In this document: in pieces, positions 7,884 to 24,255 of the stretch
How the letters are laid out: the number at the start of each line of letters is the position of its first letter
Position numbering within the stretch: position 1 is the stretch's first letter
Translations under genes and position numbers: made by a program
Assembly: GCF_001879105.1 (NCBI RefSeq)
Contig: NZ_MLCF01000004.1
Coordinates: 1 to 64,000, forward strand
DNA length: 64,000 bases
Direction of reading: 5' to 3'
Source of the DNA: Mangrovactinospora gilvigrisea
GTDB lineage: Bacteria > Actinomycetota > Actinomycetes > Streptomycetales > Streptomycetaceae
Notes under the pieces: model-generated
Databases searched by the model: none
Told to the model about the DNA's origin: nothing
What the model saw: the letters and a program-made list of their open reading frames with translations, nothing else

Positions 7884-8942
7884 TCAGGACGAGCCGTCCA
7901 CCCACTCGCCGATCCCCGCCAGCATCTCCGCCCGCAACGCGTCCGGCACCGCCGACCCCTCCACCGACTGCCGCGCCAGAACCCCCAGCTCGGCGTCCGA
8001 GAACCCGTGCACCTCCCGGGCGAGCGCATACTGCTCGGCCAGCCGCGACCCGAAAAGCAGCGGATCGTCCGCCCCCAGAGCGATCTTCACGCCCGCCTCG
8101 AACAGGGCCCGCAGCGGCACGTCCTCCGCCTTGTCGTACACGCCCAGCGCCACGTTCGACGCCGGACACACCTCGCACACCACCCCCGACTCCGCCAACC
8201 GCCGCACCAGCGCCGGATCCTCCGCCGAGCGCACCCCGTGCCCCACCCGCGCCGCGCCCAGGTCGTCCAGGCAGTCCCGGACGCTCTCCGGCCCGGCCAG
8301 CTCGCCCCCGTGCGGCACCGCCCGCAGCCCGCCCCGCCGGGCGATCGCGAACGCCCGGTCGAAGTCCCGCGCCATGCCGCGCCGTTCGTCGTTGGAGAGC
8401 CCGAACCCGACGACGCCCTCGTCCGCGTAGCGCACCGCGAGCCGCGCCAGTGTCCGCGCCTCCAGCGGGTGCTTCATCCGGTTCGCCGCGATCACCACGC
8501 CGATCCCCAGGCCGGTGTCCCGCTCCGCCGACCGCACCGCGTCCAGGACGATCTCCATGGTGGGCGTCAGCCCGCCCAGCCGGGTGGCGTACGAGGTCGG
8601 GTCGACCTGGATCTCCAGCCAGCGCGCCCCCGCCGCTACGTCCTCCTCCGCGGCCTCGCGCACCAGCCGGCGGATGTCGTCCGCCGTGCGCAGGCACGAC
8701 CGCGCCGCGTCGTAGAGCCGCTGGAAGCGGAACCAGCCGCGCTCGTCGGTGGCCCGCAGCTTCGGCGGGGTGCCGGAGGAGAGCGCCTCCGGCAGCCGGA
8801 TGCCGTAACGATCCGCCAGCTCCAGCAGGGTGCTGGTGCGCATCGAACCGGTGAAGTGCAGATGCAGATGGGCCTTCGGCAGCAGCCGGACGTCCTTCGG
8901 CGCGGCGGGGGAGGGAGGCGCGGGGGGCGAGGGTCGATCCAT
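7884..8942 (-). CDS. add: Adenosine deaminase family protein
   Basis: A 352-residue cytosolic zinc hydrolase that should deaminate adenosine or a related purine nucleoside. The start is ATG 8942, after which the protein reads MDRPSPP and soon KAHLHLHFTGSM with the HxH zinc ligands. Further active-site elements are PHGGE (His/Glu, usually HAGE), ARVGHG (His) and GADDPLLFG (paired Asp). All expected catalytic residues are present. GTG or ATG codons further upstream give no conserved sequence. It lies 82 bp downstream of the aminotransferase gene on the same strand. An aminodeoxyfutalosine deaminase role cannot be excluded. Confidence 0.88.
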   Translation of the reverse strand: MDRPSPPAPPSPAAPKDVRLLPKAHLHLHFTGSMRTSTLLELADRYGIRLPEALSSGTPPKLRATDERGWFRFQRLYDAARSCLRTADDIRRLVREAAEEDVAAGARWLEIQVDPTSYATRLGGLTPTMEIVLDAVRSAERDTGLGIGVVIAANRMKHPLEARTLARLAVRYADEGVVGFGLSNDERRGMARDFDRAFAIARRGGLRAVPHGGELAGPESVRDCLDDLGAARVGHGVRSAEDPALVRRLAESGVVCEVCPASNVALGVYDKAEDVPLRALFEAGVKIALGADDPLLFGSRLAEQYALAREVHGFSDAELGVLARQSVEGSAVPDALRAEMLAGIGEWVDGSS

Positions 8943-9024
8943 TCCAGGATCCTGCCGCACCGCACACCCTGCGCGTAACCGCATTCCCCGAACGAGCGCT
9001 TGCCCGAACAGCATTCCGCAGCCG

Positions 9025-10263
9025 CTACCCCTCCGACAGCAGCTTCCCGATCCGGGAGACGCCCTCCGCCAGGTCCTCGTCGCCCAGCGCGTACGACAGC
9101 CGCAGGTACCCCGGTGTGCCGAACGCCTCGCCCGGCACCACGGCCACCTCCGCCTCCTCCAAAATCACCTCGGCGAGCTCCAGCGACGTCGCCGGCCGCC
9201 GCCCGCGCAGCTCCCGCCCGAGCGCGGCCTTCACCGACGGGTAGGCGTAGAACGCCCCCTCGGGCACCGGGCACCGCACGCCCGGCACCTCGTTGAGCAT
9301 CCGCACGATCGCCCGCCGCCGCCGGTCGAACGCGGCGCGCATCCGCGCCACCTCCGACTGGTCGCCCGTCAGCGCCTCCAGCGCCGCGGCCTGGGCGACG
9401 TTGTTCACGTTCGAGGTGGCGTGCGACTGCATGTTCGCCGCCGCCTTCACCACGTCCTTCGGGCCGATCAGCCACCCCACCCGCCAGCCCGTCATGGCGT
9501 AGGTCTTGGCGACGCCGTTGACGATCACCGTCCGGTCGGCGAGCTCCGGCACCTCGGCCGGCATCGAGGAGAACCGGGCGTCGCCGTAGACCAGGTGCTG
9601 GTAGATCTCGTCGGTGAGCACCCACAGCCCGTGCTCCGCCGCCCAGCGGCCGATCTCCGCGACATCCCGCGGCGCGTACACCGCGCCGGTCGGGTTGGAC
9701 GGCGAGACGAAGAGCAGCACCTTGGTGCGCTCCGTGCGGGCCGCCTCCAACTGCTCGACGGAGACCCGGTACCCGGTGGTCTCGTCCGCGACCACCGGCA
9801 CCGACACCCCGCCCGCCAGCGCGATCGACTCGGGGTAGGTGGTCCAGTACGGCGCCGGGACGATCACCTCGTCGCCCGGGTCCAGCAGCGCGGCGAACGC
9901 CTCGAAGATCGCCTGCTTGCCGCCGTTGGTCACCAGCACCTGGGACGGCTCCACCTCCGGCCCGCCGTTCCGCCTCGTCGCCACGGCGATCGCCTCGCGC
10001 AGCTCCGGCAGCCCCGCCGCGGGGGTGTAGCGGTGGAACCGCGGCTCCCGGCAGGCCCGCGCGGCGGCCTCCACGATCCGCTCCGGCGTCGGGAAGTCCG
10101 GCTCGCCCGCGCCGAACCCGATCACCGGGCGCCCGGCCGCCCGGAGCGCCTTGGCGCGGGCGTCCACCGCCAGCGTCGCGGACTCCGCGATCGCCGCCAG
10201 CCGCCCGGAGACCCGTCCCGCACCCGCTGCCGCACCCGCGCCGATTCCCGAAGCATCCGTCAT
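9025..10263 (-). CDS. aspC: Class I aminotransferase (aspartate aminotransferase AspC/AspB type)
   Basis: A 412-residue PLP enzyme of fold type I. Typical motifs are [13 protein letters not shown] near the start, [47 protein letters not shown] and [17 protein letters not shown], which contains the PLP-binding Lys, then the C-terminal LRLSYAL with the substrate-binding Arg. It should transfer amino groups between aspartate and 2-oxoglutarate. It is divergent from tRNA-Trp/secE, the same arrangement I recall for S. coelicolor. The first about 25 Ala/Gly-rich residues are not conserved in the family. Confidence 0.93.
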   Translation of the reverse strand: MTDASGIGAGAAAGAGRVSGRLAAIAESATLAVDARAKALRAAGRPVIGFGAGEPDFPTPERIVEAAARACREPRFHRYTPAAGLPELREAIAVATRRNGGPEVEPSQVLVTNGGKQAIFEAFAALLDPGDEVIVPAPYWTTYPESIALAGGVSVPVVADETTGYRVSVEQLEAARTERTKVLLFVSPSNPTGAVYAPRDVAEIGRWAAEHGLWVLTDEIYQHLVYGDARFSSMPAEVPELADRTVIVNGVAKTYAMTGWRVGWLIGPKDVVKAAANMQSHATSNVNNVAQAAALEALTGDQSEVARMRAAFDRRRRAIVRMLNEVPGVRCPVPEGAFYAYPSVKAALGRELRGRRPATSLELAEVILEEAEVAVVPGEAFGTPGYLRLSYALGDEDLAEGVSRIGKLLSEG

Positions 10264-10303
10264 ACCCGCATCGTCCCCGCCGCGACCCGCCCCGGCAAAG
10301 CGG

Positions 10304-10334
10304 TTCGACCAACAGGCCGCCGACCCTTTACACT
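10304..10334 (+). promoter_or_regulatory. Possible promoter upstream of tRNA-Trp/secE
   Basis: TTCGAC (10304-10309), 19 bases, TACACT (10329-10334). The -10 hexamer is a good HrdB-type match and the spacer is long. A second weaker pair, TGGCCA (10391-10396) and TAACTT (10416-10421), is closer to the tRNA. Confidence 0.4.
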
Positions 10335-10465
10335 CGCCGTGGTGCCGAGGCTGCTTGTCCTCACATCCGCGTCACCCGCCCCGCCGGGGATGGCCAAACG
10401 GGCGCGCGGATGCTGTAACTTGTTCCGAGGCCAACCTGGCGAGCCGACATGGTCGGCCCACCCCA

Positions 10466-10538
10466 AGGGCAATAGCTCAATTGGTAGAGCACCGGTCTCC
10501 AAAACCGGCGGTTGGGGGTTCGAGTCCCTCTTGCCCTG
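10466..10538 (+). tRNA. tRNA-Trp (CCA anticodon)
   Basis: A cloverleaf with acceptor AGGGCAA/TTGCCCT, anticodon stem CCGGT/ACCGG around loop CTCCAAA giving anticodon CCA, T loop TTCGAGT and discriminator G. The 3' CCA is not encoded. It lies just before secE, as in other actinobacteria. Confidence 0.97.
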
Positions 10539-10643
10539 CTACGCGCACTGTTCAGCAGCGCGCCCCGTCCACCCGGGCGGCCGCGCTCGCCGGATCGCGA
10601 CACCCAGCGAATCTCGGCACGACCCGGATTCAGGTGAGGACCA

Positions 10644-10934
10644 GTGACGGAGACGATGGGCTCCACCGCGACGCCTGAGCACGACGGCCGCGGCGAGAAG
10701 TCCGACGACGGCAAGGGCGGACGGCGGCGCGATCGCCGCAAGCTCGGTCCGCTCGGCCGGTTCGCCCTGTTCAACCGTCAGATTGTCGCGGAGCTGCGCA
10801 AGGTCGTCTGGCCCAAGAAGCAGGAGCTTCGCCAGTACACGACGGTCGTCATCGTCTTCGTGATCGTCATGATCGGTCTCGTCTACGGGATCGACTACGG
10901 CTTCAGCAAGCTCACCTTCTGGATCTTCGGCTGA
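10644..10934 (+). CDS. secE: Preprotein translocase subunit SecE
   Basis: A 96-residue protein starting at GTG 10644 with AGGTGAGG four bases upstream. A hydrophilic Lys/Arg-rich N-terminal part is followed by the conserved amphipathic region [19 protein letters not shown] and one membrane helix ([22 protein letters not shown]). SecE clamps the two halves of SecY in the SecYEG channel; secY is also in this window at 39910. It lies between tRNA-Trp and nusG, the standard actinobacterial position. Confidence 0.97.
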   Translation: MTETMGSTATPEHDGRGEKSDDGKGGRRRDRRKLGPLGRFALFNRQIVAELRKVVWPKKQELRQYTTVVIVFVIVMIGLVYGIDYGFSKLTFWIFG

Positions 10935-10948
10935 TCCGGTTTCCCGCC

Positions 10949-10977
10949 CGGGCGCGCGGCACTGCCGTGCGCGCCCG
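10949..10977 (+). terminator. Hairpin after secE
   Basis: CGGGCGCGC (10949-10957) and GCGCGCCCG (10969-10977) pair over 9 bp around an 11-base loop. There is no T run. It may weaken read-through into nusG; TACTCT at 11060-11065 may then be a nusG -10 box. Confidence 0.45.
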
Positions 10978-11109
10978 TCCGGCGCCTGCGCGTCCAGTGC
11001 CCGGGGCCCCGATCGGCCGGACGGCGCCCGACGCGCCACCACAGCCACCCCGGACCCCGTACTCTTGAGCCCGACCCCCCTTTCGTTTCCCCAGGAAGAA
11101 GCAGTCACC

Positions 11110-12066
11110 GTGTCAGACCCGAGCCTGAACGACGAAGCCGCCGACGCCGCCGAGGCCGCTGCCGCCGCCGCGGAGACGGCCGGCGAGGCTCCCGCTTCGG
11201 ACGAGGCCGCGGGCGACGACACCGAGGTCGAGATCGTCGAGTCGGCGGACGCCGAGGAGCCGGACGAGGCCGAGCTGGCCGACGCCGCCGCCGGCGGGGC
11301 CGCCGAGGAGTCCGCGCTGCACGTCGAGGACGGCGCCGAGCTCGAGGCCGAGGAGCAGTCCGACGAGGACGAGGACGGCGCCCCCGAGGACGGCGAGGAG
11401 GCCGCCGAGGCCGTCGTCGAGTCCGCGCCCGCCGAGCCCGTCGACCCCGCGGCCGAGTTCCGCGAGTCGCTCCGCTTCCTCCCCGGCGACTGGTACGTGA
11501 TCCACACCTACGCCGGATACGAGAACCGCGTGAAGTCGAACCTCGAGACCCGCGCCGTCTCCCTCAACATGGAGGACTACATCTTCCAGGCCGAGGTGCC
11601 GCAGGAAGAGGTCGTCCAGATCAAGAACGGCGACCGCAAGACCGTCCGCCAGAACAAGCTGCCCGGCTACGTGCTGGTGCGCATGGAGCTGACGAACGAG
11701 TCCTGGGGCGTCGTCCGCAACACCCCGGGCGTCACCGGCTTCGTCGGCAACGCCTACGACCCGTACCCGCTCACGCTGGACGAGGTCGTCAAGATGCTGG
11801 CCCCCGAGGACGAGCAGCCCGCGGCTGCCGCCGCGGGCGGCGAGGGCGAGGCCGCCGAGGGCGGCGCGCAGCCCCGCAAGGTCGAGGTCCAGGTGCTCGA
11901 CTTCGAGGTCGGCGACTCGGTCACCGTCACCGACGGTCCGTTCGCCACCCTCCAGGCGACCATCAACGAGATCAACCCCGACTCCAAGAAGGTCAAGGGC
12001 CTGGTCGAGATCTTCGGCCGGGAGACCCCGGTCGAGCTCTCCTTCGACCAGATCCAGAAGAACTGA
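11110..12066 (+). CDS. nusG: Transcription termination/antitermination factor NusG
   Basis: A 318-residue protein starting at GTG 11110; AGGAAGAAG lies upstream. The first about 125 residues are an Ala/Asp/Glu-rich acidic extension of low complexity, common in streptomycetes. The NGN domain begins at [15 protein letters not shown] (W128) and the C-terminal KOW domain is seen at [19 protein letters not shown]. NusG binds RNA polymerase and links it to Rho or to ribosomal protein S10, which is encoded here at 29927. A strong UUCG-type hairpin follows the stop. Confidence 0.97.
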   Translation: MSDPSLNDEAADAAEAAAAAAETAGEAPASDEAAGDDTEVEIVESADAEEPDEAELADAAAGGAAEESALHVEDGAELEAEEQSDEDEDGAPEDGEEAAEAVVESAPAEPVDPAAEFRESLRFLPGDWYVIHTYAGYENRVKSNLETRAVSLNMEDYIFQAEVPQEEVVQIKNGDRKTVRQNKLPGYVLVRMELTNESWGVVRNTPGVTGFVGNAYDPYPLTLDEVVKMLAPEDEQPAAAAAGGEGEAAEGGAQPRKVEVQVLDFEVGDSVTVTDGPFATLQATINEINPDSKKVKGLVEIFGRETPVELSFDQIQKN

Positions 12067-12110
12067 CGCGTCGCCCCCGGCGACGCTCCCGCAGACCTCT
12101 GCGAACCCCG

Positions 12111-12140
12111 GGTCAGGCCGGTCTTCGGACCGGCCTGACC
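12111..12140 (+). terminator. UUCG-loop hairpin after nusG
   Basis: GGTCAGGCCGGTC (12111-12123), loop TTCG, then the exact complement (12128-12140): a perfect 13-bp stem with an extra-stable tetraloop. There is no T tract, as is usual in high-GC actinobacteria. It separates nusG from rplKA. Confidence 0.75.
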
Positions 12141-12157
12141 TGCGCGGTTCCAAGGAC

Positions 12158-12182
12158 GACCACCTTGTCCGTTAAGGTGGTC
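12158..12182 (+). promoter_or_regulatory. Second hairpin in the rplK leader
   Basis: GACCACCTT (12158-12166) and AAGGTGGTC (12174-12182) pair perfectly around a 7-base loop, 69 bases before the rplK start. It could be part of an L1-type autoregulatory site or a protein-binding palindrome. Its role is an inference. Confidence 0.4.
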
Positions 12183-12250
12183 CGATGTGTCTCCGCCCGA
12201 ATCGGACGGCGGGGACGATTCCCCTCTCAGAAGGACCCGGAGAGAGAGCA

Positions 12251-12685
12251 ATGCCTCCCAAGAAGAAGAAGGTCACGGGGCTGATCAAGCTCCAGATCCA
12301 GGCCGGCGCCGCGAACCCGGCCCCGCCGGTCGGCCCCGCGCTGGGTCAGCACGGCGTCAACATCATGGAGTTCTGCAAGGCGTACAACGCGGCCACCGAG
12401 TCGCAGCGCGGCATGGTGATCCCGGTGGAGATCACGGTCTACGAGGACCGCTCCTTCACCTTCATCACCAAGACGCCGCCGGCCGCCAAGCTGATCCTCA
12501 AGGAAGCCGGGATCGAGAAGGGCTCCGGCGAGCCCCACACCAAGAAGGTCGGCACCATCTCGCGCGACAAGATCCGCGGGATCGCCGAGCTGAAGATGAA
12601 GGACCTCAACGCCAACGACCTGGACGCCGCCGAGAAGATCATCGCCGGCACCGCCCGCTCCATGGGCGTCACGGTCGAGAGCTGA
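12251..12685 (+). CDS. rplK: 50S ribosomal protein L11
   Basis: A 144-residue protein, the standard L11 length, starting at ATG 12251 after GGAGAGAG. It begins [15 protein letters not shown] and shows the N-terminal Pro-rich region [14 protein letters not shown], which with 23S rRNA forms the thiostrepton and EF-G contact site. The C-terminal rRNA-binding domain ends with [12 protein letters not shown]. It shares the rplKA operon with L1, 85 bp downstream. Confidence 0.98.
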   Translation: MPPKKKKVTGLIKLQIQAGAANPAPPVGPALGQHGVNIMEFCKAYNAATESQRGMVIPVEITVYEDRSFTFITKTPPAAKLILKEAGIEKGSGEPHTKKVGTISRDKIRGIAELKMKDLNANDLDAAEKIIAGTARSMGVTVES

Positions 12686-12770
12686 CGAAGCCCCCTCTTC
12701 AGTACCCGTGGCAGGGCCGCGCGCGGCCCGCATCCCACGACTCCTAGATCAAGACACACCAGGAGAAGCA

Positions 12771-13493
12771 GTGAAGCGCAGCAAGAACCTCCGCGCCGCC
12801 GACGCCAAGGTCGACCAGACGCGGCTCTACTCCCCGCTGGAGGCGGTCCGTCTCGCCAAGGAGACGACCTCCGTGAAGTTCGACGCGACCGTCGAGGTCG
12901 CCATGCGGCTGGGCGTCGACCCCCGCAAGGCCGACCAGATGGTCCGCAGCACCGTCTCCCTCCCCAACGGCACCGGCAAGACCGCCCGGGTCCTGGTCTT
13001 CGCCACCGGTGACCGTGCCGAGGCGGCGGAGGCCGCCGGCGCCGACATCGTCGGCGCCGACGAGCTCATCGCCGAGGTGCAGAACGGCCGTCTGGACTTC
13101 GACGCGGTCGTCGCCACGCCGGACATGATGGGCAAGGTCGGTCGCCTGGGCCGCGTGCTCGGCCCCCGCGGCCTGATGCCGAACCCGAAGACCGGCACCG
13201 TCACCCCGGACGTGGCCAAGGCCGTCACCGACATCAAGGGCGGCAAGATCGAGTTCCGCGTCGACCGGCACTCGAACCTCCACTTCATCATCGGGAAGGC
13301 GTCCTTCGACGAGAAGGCGCTGATCGAGAACTACGCGGCCGCGCTGGAGGAGATCCTCCGTGCCAAGCCGGCCGCGGCCAAGGGCCGTTACATCAAGAAG
13401 ATCGCCGTCACGACGACGATGGGCCCCGGCATCCCGGTCGACCCGAACCGCACCCGCAACCTCGACGCCGAGGACGACGTCCTCGCGGTCTGA
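12771..13493 (+). CDS. rplA: 50S ribosomal protein L1
   Basis: A 240-residue protein starting at GTG 12771 with AGGAGAAG upstream. Motifs are the N-terminal [32 protein letters not shown], the central [28 protein letters not shown] region and the C-terminal [12 protein letters not shown]1 forms the stalk at the ribosomal E site and in many bacteria represses its own operon by binding the leader mRNA. A long hairpin terminator follows the stop. Confidence 0.98.
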   Translation: MKRSKNLRAADAKVDQTRLYSPLEAVRLAKETTSVKFDATVEVAMRLGVDPRKADQMVRSTVSLPNGTGKTARVLVFATGDRAEAAEAAGADIVGADELIAEVQNGRLDFDAVVATPDMMGKVGRLGRVLGPRGLMPNPKTGTVTPDVAKAVTDIKGGKIEFRVDRHSNLHFIIGKASFDEKALIENYAAALEEILRAKPAAAKGRYIKKIAVTTTMGPGIPVDPNRTRNLDAEDDVLAV

Positions 13494-13514
13494 CACGCGG
13501 CACGCAGCTGTACC

Positions 13515-13560
13515 GGCACCCCATCGGCCCGCATCGCGGGCGGGTGGGGTGCCCGCGTTT
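13515..13560 (+). terminator. Terminator after rplA
   Basis: An 18-bp stem (13515-13532 with 13536-13553) containing a single G-G mismatch and one G-U pair, closed by a 3-base loop, followed by CGCGTTT. Confidence 0.75.
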
Positions 13561-13662
13561 GGGGCGGCGCGCCCGGGGCAGCCGCCGCAGGGAAGGCAAC
13601 CGTCCCACCCCGCCAGGAGTCGAACCGGCGACCACATCCGACTCACAGGGAGCCGAATCCCC

Positions 13663-14580
13663 ATGCGTTCCCCTGATCTGCGCACCACCGCCGCTGCAGC
13701 GGCCACCGCCGCCCTCGCCGTCGCCCTCACCGCCTGCGGAGCCTCCGGCTCCGGCGGCCACGGCGCCATCCGCGGCGCCGGCGGGTCCGGCAGCCCGTCC
13801 GCGGCCAGGGCGGCCAAGGCGGCCCACCCGGCCGCCGCGAGCGCGGTCGTGCTGCGCACCGTCGCGGCCAACACCCGCAAGGCAGCCACCGCCCACGTCC
13901 GGATGACGATGTCCTCGCCCGGCCAGGCGGCCTCCGTCGGCTTCGCCGGGACGATGGGCTGGGGCGCCCGCAGCGGGACGGACGGCGCCTACACCGGCAT
14001 CCCGGCGGCTCCGTTCCAGCAGCCGGACGGCAAGGTCTACGCCAGGTCCAGCGGCCTGGTCTTCTACTACAAGCTCTCGCCCGCCGCGGCCGCGAAGTCC
14101 GGCAAGCACTGGATGAAGTTGGACATGGCGGCCCTGGCGGCCCGCAGCGGCGCCTCGGGCCTCTCCTCCGGCCTGCAGAACCAGGTCGCCCAGGACCCGT
14201 CCGCCGATGTCGCGGCGCTCGCCACGGCCGGCGTCATCAAGGACCGCGGCACCACCACGCTCGACGGCCGGACCGTCCACGAGTACTCCGGGGACGTCCC
14301 CGCCTCCCGACTCGTCGCGGCCCGCCCCGGCCTGACGCCGGCCCAGCGCCGCGCCGAGCTGAAGGCGCTGACCGGGGCGGGCCTCACCAGCACCTCGGTC
14401 GACGTCTGGGTGAACGCCGACCACTACCCGGTCAAGCTGGACCAGACCGTGCACGGCAGCACCGCGCTCCGCATCGTCGCGACGTTCGACCACTACGGCA
14501 CGGCCCTGGACACCACTCCGCCGCCGGCCTCCGACACGATCGACGCGAACCAGCAGCCCGCCGCCGGCTCGGGCGCCTGA
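13663..14580 (+). CDS. Secreted lipoprotein of unknown function (LppX/LprG-like?)
   Basis: A 305-residue protein starting at ATG 13663. A short Arg start and Ala/Leu-rich helix lead to the lipobox LTAC, so C25 should be lipidated and the protein anchored outside the membrane. The mature part starts with a Gly/Ser linker, then a domain with repeated strands of the type VGFAGTMGWGAR, TTLDGRTVHEYSGDVP and VDVWVNADHYPVKLDQ, recalling the LolA/LppX-like fold of actinobacterial lipoproteins. It interrupts the usual rplKA-rplJL order; I recall similar lipoprotein genes at this site in other streptomycetes. Its function is unknown. Confidence 0.82.
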   Translation: MRSPDLRTTAAAAATAALAVALTACGASGSGGHGAIRGAGGSGSPSAARAAKAAHPAAASAVVLRTVAANTRKAATAHVRMTMSSPGQAASVGFAGTMGWGARSGTDGAYTGIPAAPFQQPDGKVYARSSGLVFYYKLSPAAAAKSGKHWMKLDMAALAARSGASGLSSGLQNQVAQDPSADVAALATAGVIKDRGTTTLDGRTVHEYSGDVPASRLVAARPGLTPAQRRAELKALTGAGLTSTSVDVWVNADHYPVKLDQTVHGSTALRIVATFDHYGTALDTTPPPASDTIDANQQPAAGSGA

Positions 14581-14619
14581 GGCGGCAGAGGCACCCGAGG
14601 CACCGCCCCGGGCACGGAT

Positions 14620-14649
14620 TTGCTCCGGCCCGGGGCCGTCCCGTACTCT
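14620..14649 (+). promoter_or_regulatory. rplJL promoter
   Basis: TTGCTC (14620-14625), 18 bases, TACTCT (14644-14649), a good HrdB-type match. Transcription would start near 14656, giving a leader of about 220 bases before rplJ. Confidence 0.65.
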
Positions 14650-14654
14650 GAGCA

Positions 14655-14877
14655 ACGCCGAAGACCGCTGGTCATTGCCGAGCTCCCAAGCCCGGCAACC
14701 GAAGGTTCTGCCGAGGCAGGCGACCCGCGCAGGTGTGAACGAGGATCTCCCGCTTCCCGCAAGGGAATTGCGAGCCCGCCCCGTGCGCCCTGCGCCCGGG
14801 GCTTTCTGTTTTGTCTCAAGTGCACTTCCTTCCCGGCGCATTACCACCCCGCACACCCGGAAGGAGGCCGAGGCAAG
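14655..14877 (+). promoter_or_regulatory. rplJL mRNA leader (L10-leader-like) with attenuator hairpin
   Basis: A long structured untranslated region between the promoter and rplJ. It contains several short helices and ends in GCCCCG (14778-14783) paired with CGGGGC (14797-14802), with an inner GCGC-CCT-GCGC helix, followed by TTTCTGTTTT (14803-14812). This is a terminator-shaped element inside the leader, 65 bases before the start codon. L10-L12 leader binding is known in other bacteria; here it is inferred. Confidence 0.6.
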
Positions 14878-15435
14878 ATGGCGAACCCCGAGAAGGCCGC
14901 CGCGGTCAAGGAGCTGACGGAGCGCTTCCGCGGCTCGAACGCCGCCGTGCTGACCGAGTACCGCGGTCTCACCGTGGCCCAGCTCAAGGACCTGCGCCGC
15001 TCGCTCGGCGTGAACGCGCAGTACGCGGTGGTGAAGAACACGCTCACCAAGATCGCCGCCAATGAGGTGGGGATCTCCGAGTTCGACGCCGACCTCCAGG
15101 GCCCGACCGCGGTCGCGTTCGTCACCGGTGACCCGGTGGAGGCCGCGAAGAGCCTGCGTGACTTCGCCAAGGAGAACCCCGCCCTCGTCATCAAGGGCGG
15201 CTACCTCGACGGCAAGGGTCTCACCGCCGACGAGATCAAGAAGCTCGCGGACCTCGAGTCCCGCGAGGTGCTGCTCTCCAAGCTGGCCGGTGCCATGAAG
15301 GCTAAGCAGTCCCAGGCTGCCGCGCTCTTCCAGGCCCCGCTCTCGAAGTTCATCCGCACCGCGGAGGCGCTTCGTGCCAAGCAGGACGAGCAGGGCGGTG
15401 CCGGTTCGCCGGCGCCCGAGGCCGACGCGGAGTAA
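14878..15435 (+). CDS. rplJ: 50S ribosomal protein L10
   Basis: A 185-residue protein starting at ATG 14878, ten bases after AAGGAGG. Typical segments are [50 protein letters not shown] and [10 protein letters not shown]-like [17 protein letters not shown]. The C-terminal helix ([22 protein letters not shown]) is the platform that binds L7/L12 dimers. A short acidic/Ala tail follows. It is cotranscribed with rplL 87 bp downstream. Confidence 0.98.
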   Translation: MANPEKAAAVKELTERFRGSNAAVLTEYRGLTVAQLKDLRRSLGVNAQYAVVKNTLTKIAANEVGISEFDADLQGPTAVAFVTGDPVEAAKSLRDFAKENPALVIKGGYLDGKGLTADEIKKLADLESREVLLSKLAGAMKAKQSQAAALFQAPLSKFIRTAEALRAKQDEQGGAGSPAPEADAE

Positions 15436-15522
15436 CTGCCCCGCAAGGCCCAGCGGGCCCGACCGACGCCCGCCGCACACGACAAACCCGGCACCAGCCG
15501 AATAGCAGGAAGGACCGCCACC

Positions 15523-15906
15523 ATGGCGAAGCTGTCGCAGGACGAGCTGCTGGCCCAGTTCGAGGAGATGACCCTGATCGAGCTCTCCGAGTTCGTGAAG
15601 GCGTTCGAGGACAAGTTCGACGTCACCGCCGCCGCGCCGGTCGCCGCCGTCGCCGCCGCCGTCCCGGGTGCGCCGGCCGAGGCCGCCGCCGAGCAGGACG
15701 AGTTCGACGTCATCCTCGAGTCGGCCGGCGACAAGAAGATCCAGGTCATCAAGGAGGTCCGCAGCCTGACCTCCCTCGGCCTGAAGGAGGCCAAGGACCT
15801 GGTGGACAACACCCCGAAGCCGGTCCTGGAGAAGGTCAAGAAGGAGGAGGCCGACAAGGCGAAGGAGTCCCTCGAGGGCGCCGGCGCCAAGGTCACCGTC
15901 AAGTGA
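15523..15906 (+). CDS. rplL: 50S ribosomal protein L7/L12
   Basis: A 127-residue acidic stalk protein. GCAGGAAGGA precedes the ATG. The N-terminal dimerisation part ([19 protein letters not shown]) is followed by an Ala/Pro/Val hinge and the C-terminal domain [34 protein letters not shown], whose surface recruits EF-Tu, EF-G and initiation factors. All expected parts are present. A strong terminator follows. Confidence 0.98.
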   Translation: MAKLSQDELLAQFEEMTLIELSEFVKAFEDKFDVTAAAPVAAVAAAVPGAPAEAAAEQDEFDVILESAGDKKIQVIKEVRSLTSLGLKEAKDLVDNTPKPVLEKVKKEEADKAKESLEGAGAKVTVK

Positions 15907-15952
15907 CCTCGCCTCGACTCTGAGCGAGCCTCCCCCGGGAGGCACCGCTTCG

Positions 15953-15998
15953 GCCCTGGGGCCCGCCATCACTCCGATGGCGGGCCCCAGGGCTTTCT
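15953..15998 (+). terminator. Terminator after rplL
   Basis: A perfect 18-bp stem (15953-15970 with 15976-15993) with loop ACTCC, followed by TTTCT. It is one of the strongest hairpins in the window. Confidence 0.88.
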
Positions 15999-16346
15999 GG
16001 CGCGGGCTCAAAGCCTGTAGTGTGATCGGCGCTTGTCCCGAAGGACGTCCCTCCTCCTCCCGGCGATTGCCTGGTCGGAGGGGTACCTCTTGACGAACAG
16101 GCACCGGCGCGCAATGTTATGGACGCCGGTGAAGGCGGTCCCGGGCAGCGCGGACCGCCGGACGCCCGGGGCCGCGGTCGGGGATCGCGGTCGACGGAGG
16201 TCGACCCGGTCGGCCGATCGCGGGCATGGAATCGGCTCGCGCTGGGCAGTACTCAAGCGGTCGGAACAACAACGGCGCCCCGACGGGGGCGCGACGAGCG
16301 AGACAGTGTGACGGAGGCAGCGATTCGGATCCCCGGATCCCGCTGG

Positions 16347-16377
16347 TGGACAACAGTGTGCTTTGTGGCTACACTGT
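16347..16377 (+). promoter_or_regulatory. rpoBC promoter with overlapping inverted repeat
   Basis: TGGACA (16347-16352), 17 bases, TACACT (16370-16375): a near-consensus promoter. ACAGTGT (16353-16359) and ACACTGT (16371-16377) form a perfect inverted repeat covering the spacer and -10 box, which could bind a regulator. Confidence 0.75.
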
Positions 16378-16556
16378 CCCTTTGCGCTGCCTAATAGCTG
16401 TTTCGCGTCGTCGTCCGGACCGCCCTCCGGCGCTCGTGCGCGTCGCGGCTCTGCCCTGATTGTCGAGTGACACCCAACCGTCGGTCGTGTCCATCGATGC
16501 CCAGCGGCGGCTCAGGTACGCGCGTAGTGAGTCCGAGCCCTCGGAAGGACCCCCTC

Positions 16557-20042
<3,486 letters not shown>

Positions 20043-20150
20043 CGGGTCGGTAGGCCGGTCCGCCTCCCCACCCCGGGAGGCGGTCCGGCCGACCACCCCC
20101 TCCGACCCTGATCAGACCATCAGACACGACCCTGAGAGGGATTGACGAGA

Positions 20151-24044
<3,894 letters not shown>

Positions 24045-24060
24045 CGAACCCCCGGCGCCG

Positions 24061-24110
24061 CGGGCCCGGTTCCCCTTCCGGGGAACCGGGCCCGTCCCGT
24101 TTTCGTCCAT
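24061..24110 (+). terminator. Terminator after rpoC
   Basis: A perfect 15-bp stem (24061-24075 with 24080-24094) and loop TTCC, followed by TCCCGTTTTCG. It ends the rpoBC operon. Confidence 0.88.
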
Positions 24111-24255
24111 CAGAGAACAGCTGTCTGCGCAGGGGAGAGCCCGGGTAGCTCCAGTTCGGCCCACTGATCGCCGAACTCGACTCCCACTCGGGGCGAAAGT
24201 CCTGCAATATGGATGACGAACTCTTCTGGGCTGTACCGGACGAGGAGGTGGCGGG

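Larger units (their letters stand above)
15907..16556 (+). other. 650-bp rplL-rpoB intergenic and rpoB leader region
   Basis: No protein gene is supported here. In order it holds a small GCCTCCC/GGGAGGC hairpin (15928-15943), the rplL terminator, a possible promoter TTCTGG-17-TAGTGT (15995-16023), a TTGACG box at 16090, the main rpoB promoter at 16347, and a leader of about 170 bases. Confidence 0.6.

Noticed and set aside
13663-14580. Lipoprotein gene as a horizontally acquired insertion in the ribosomal cluster
   Set aside because: Its base and codon use match the neighbours, and I recall lipoprotein genes at this site in other streptomycetes.
16033-16311. A 92-codon open frame between rplL and rpoB
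   Set aside because: No Shine-Dalgarno site, no family resemblance, and it overlaps promoter-like elements; other frames are also open here.
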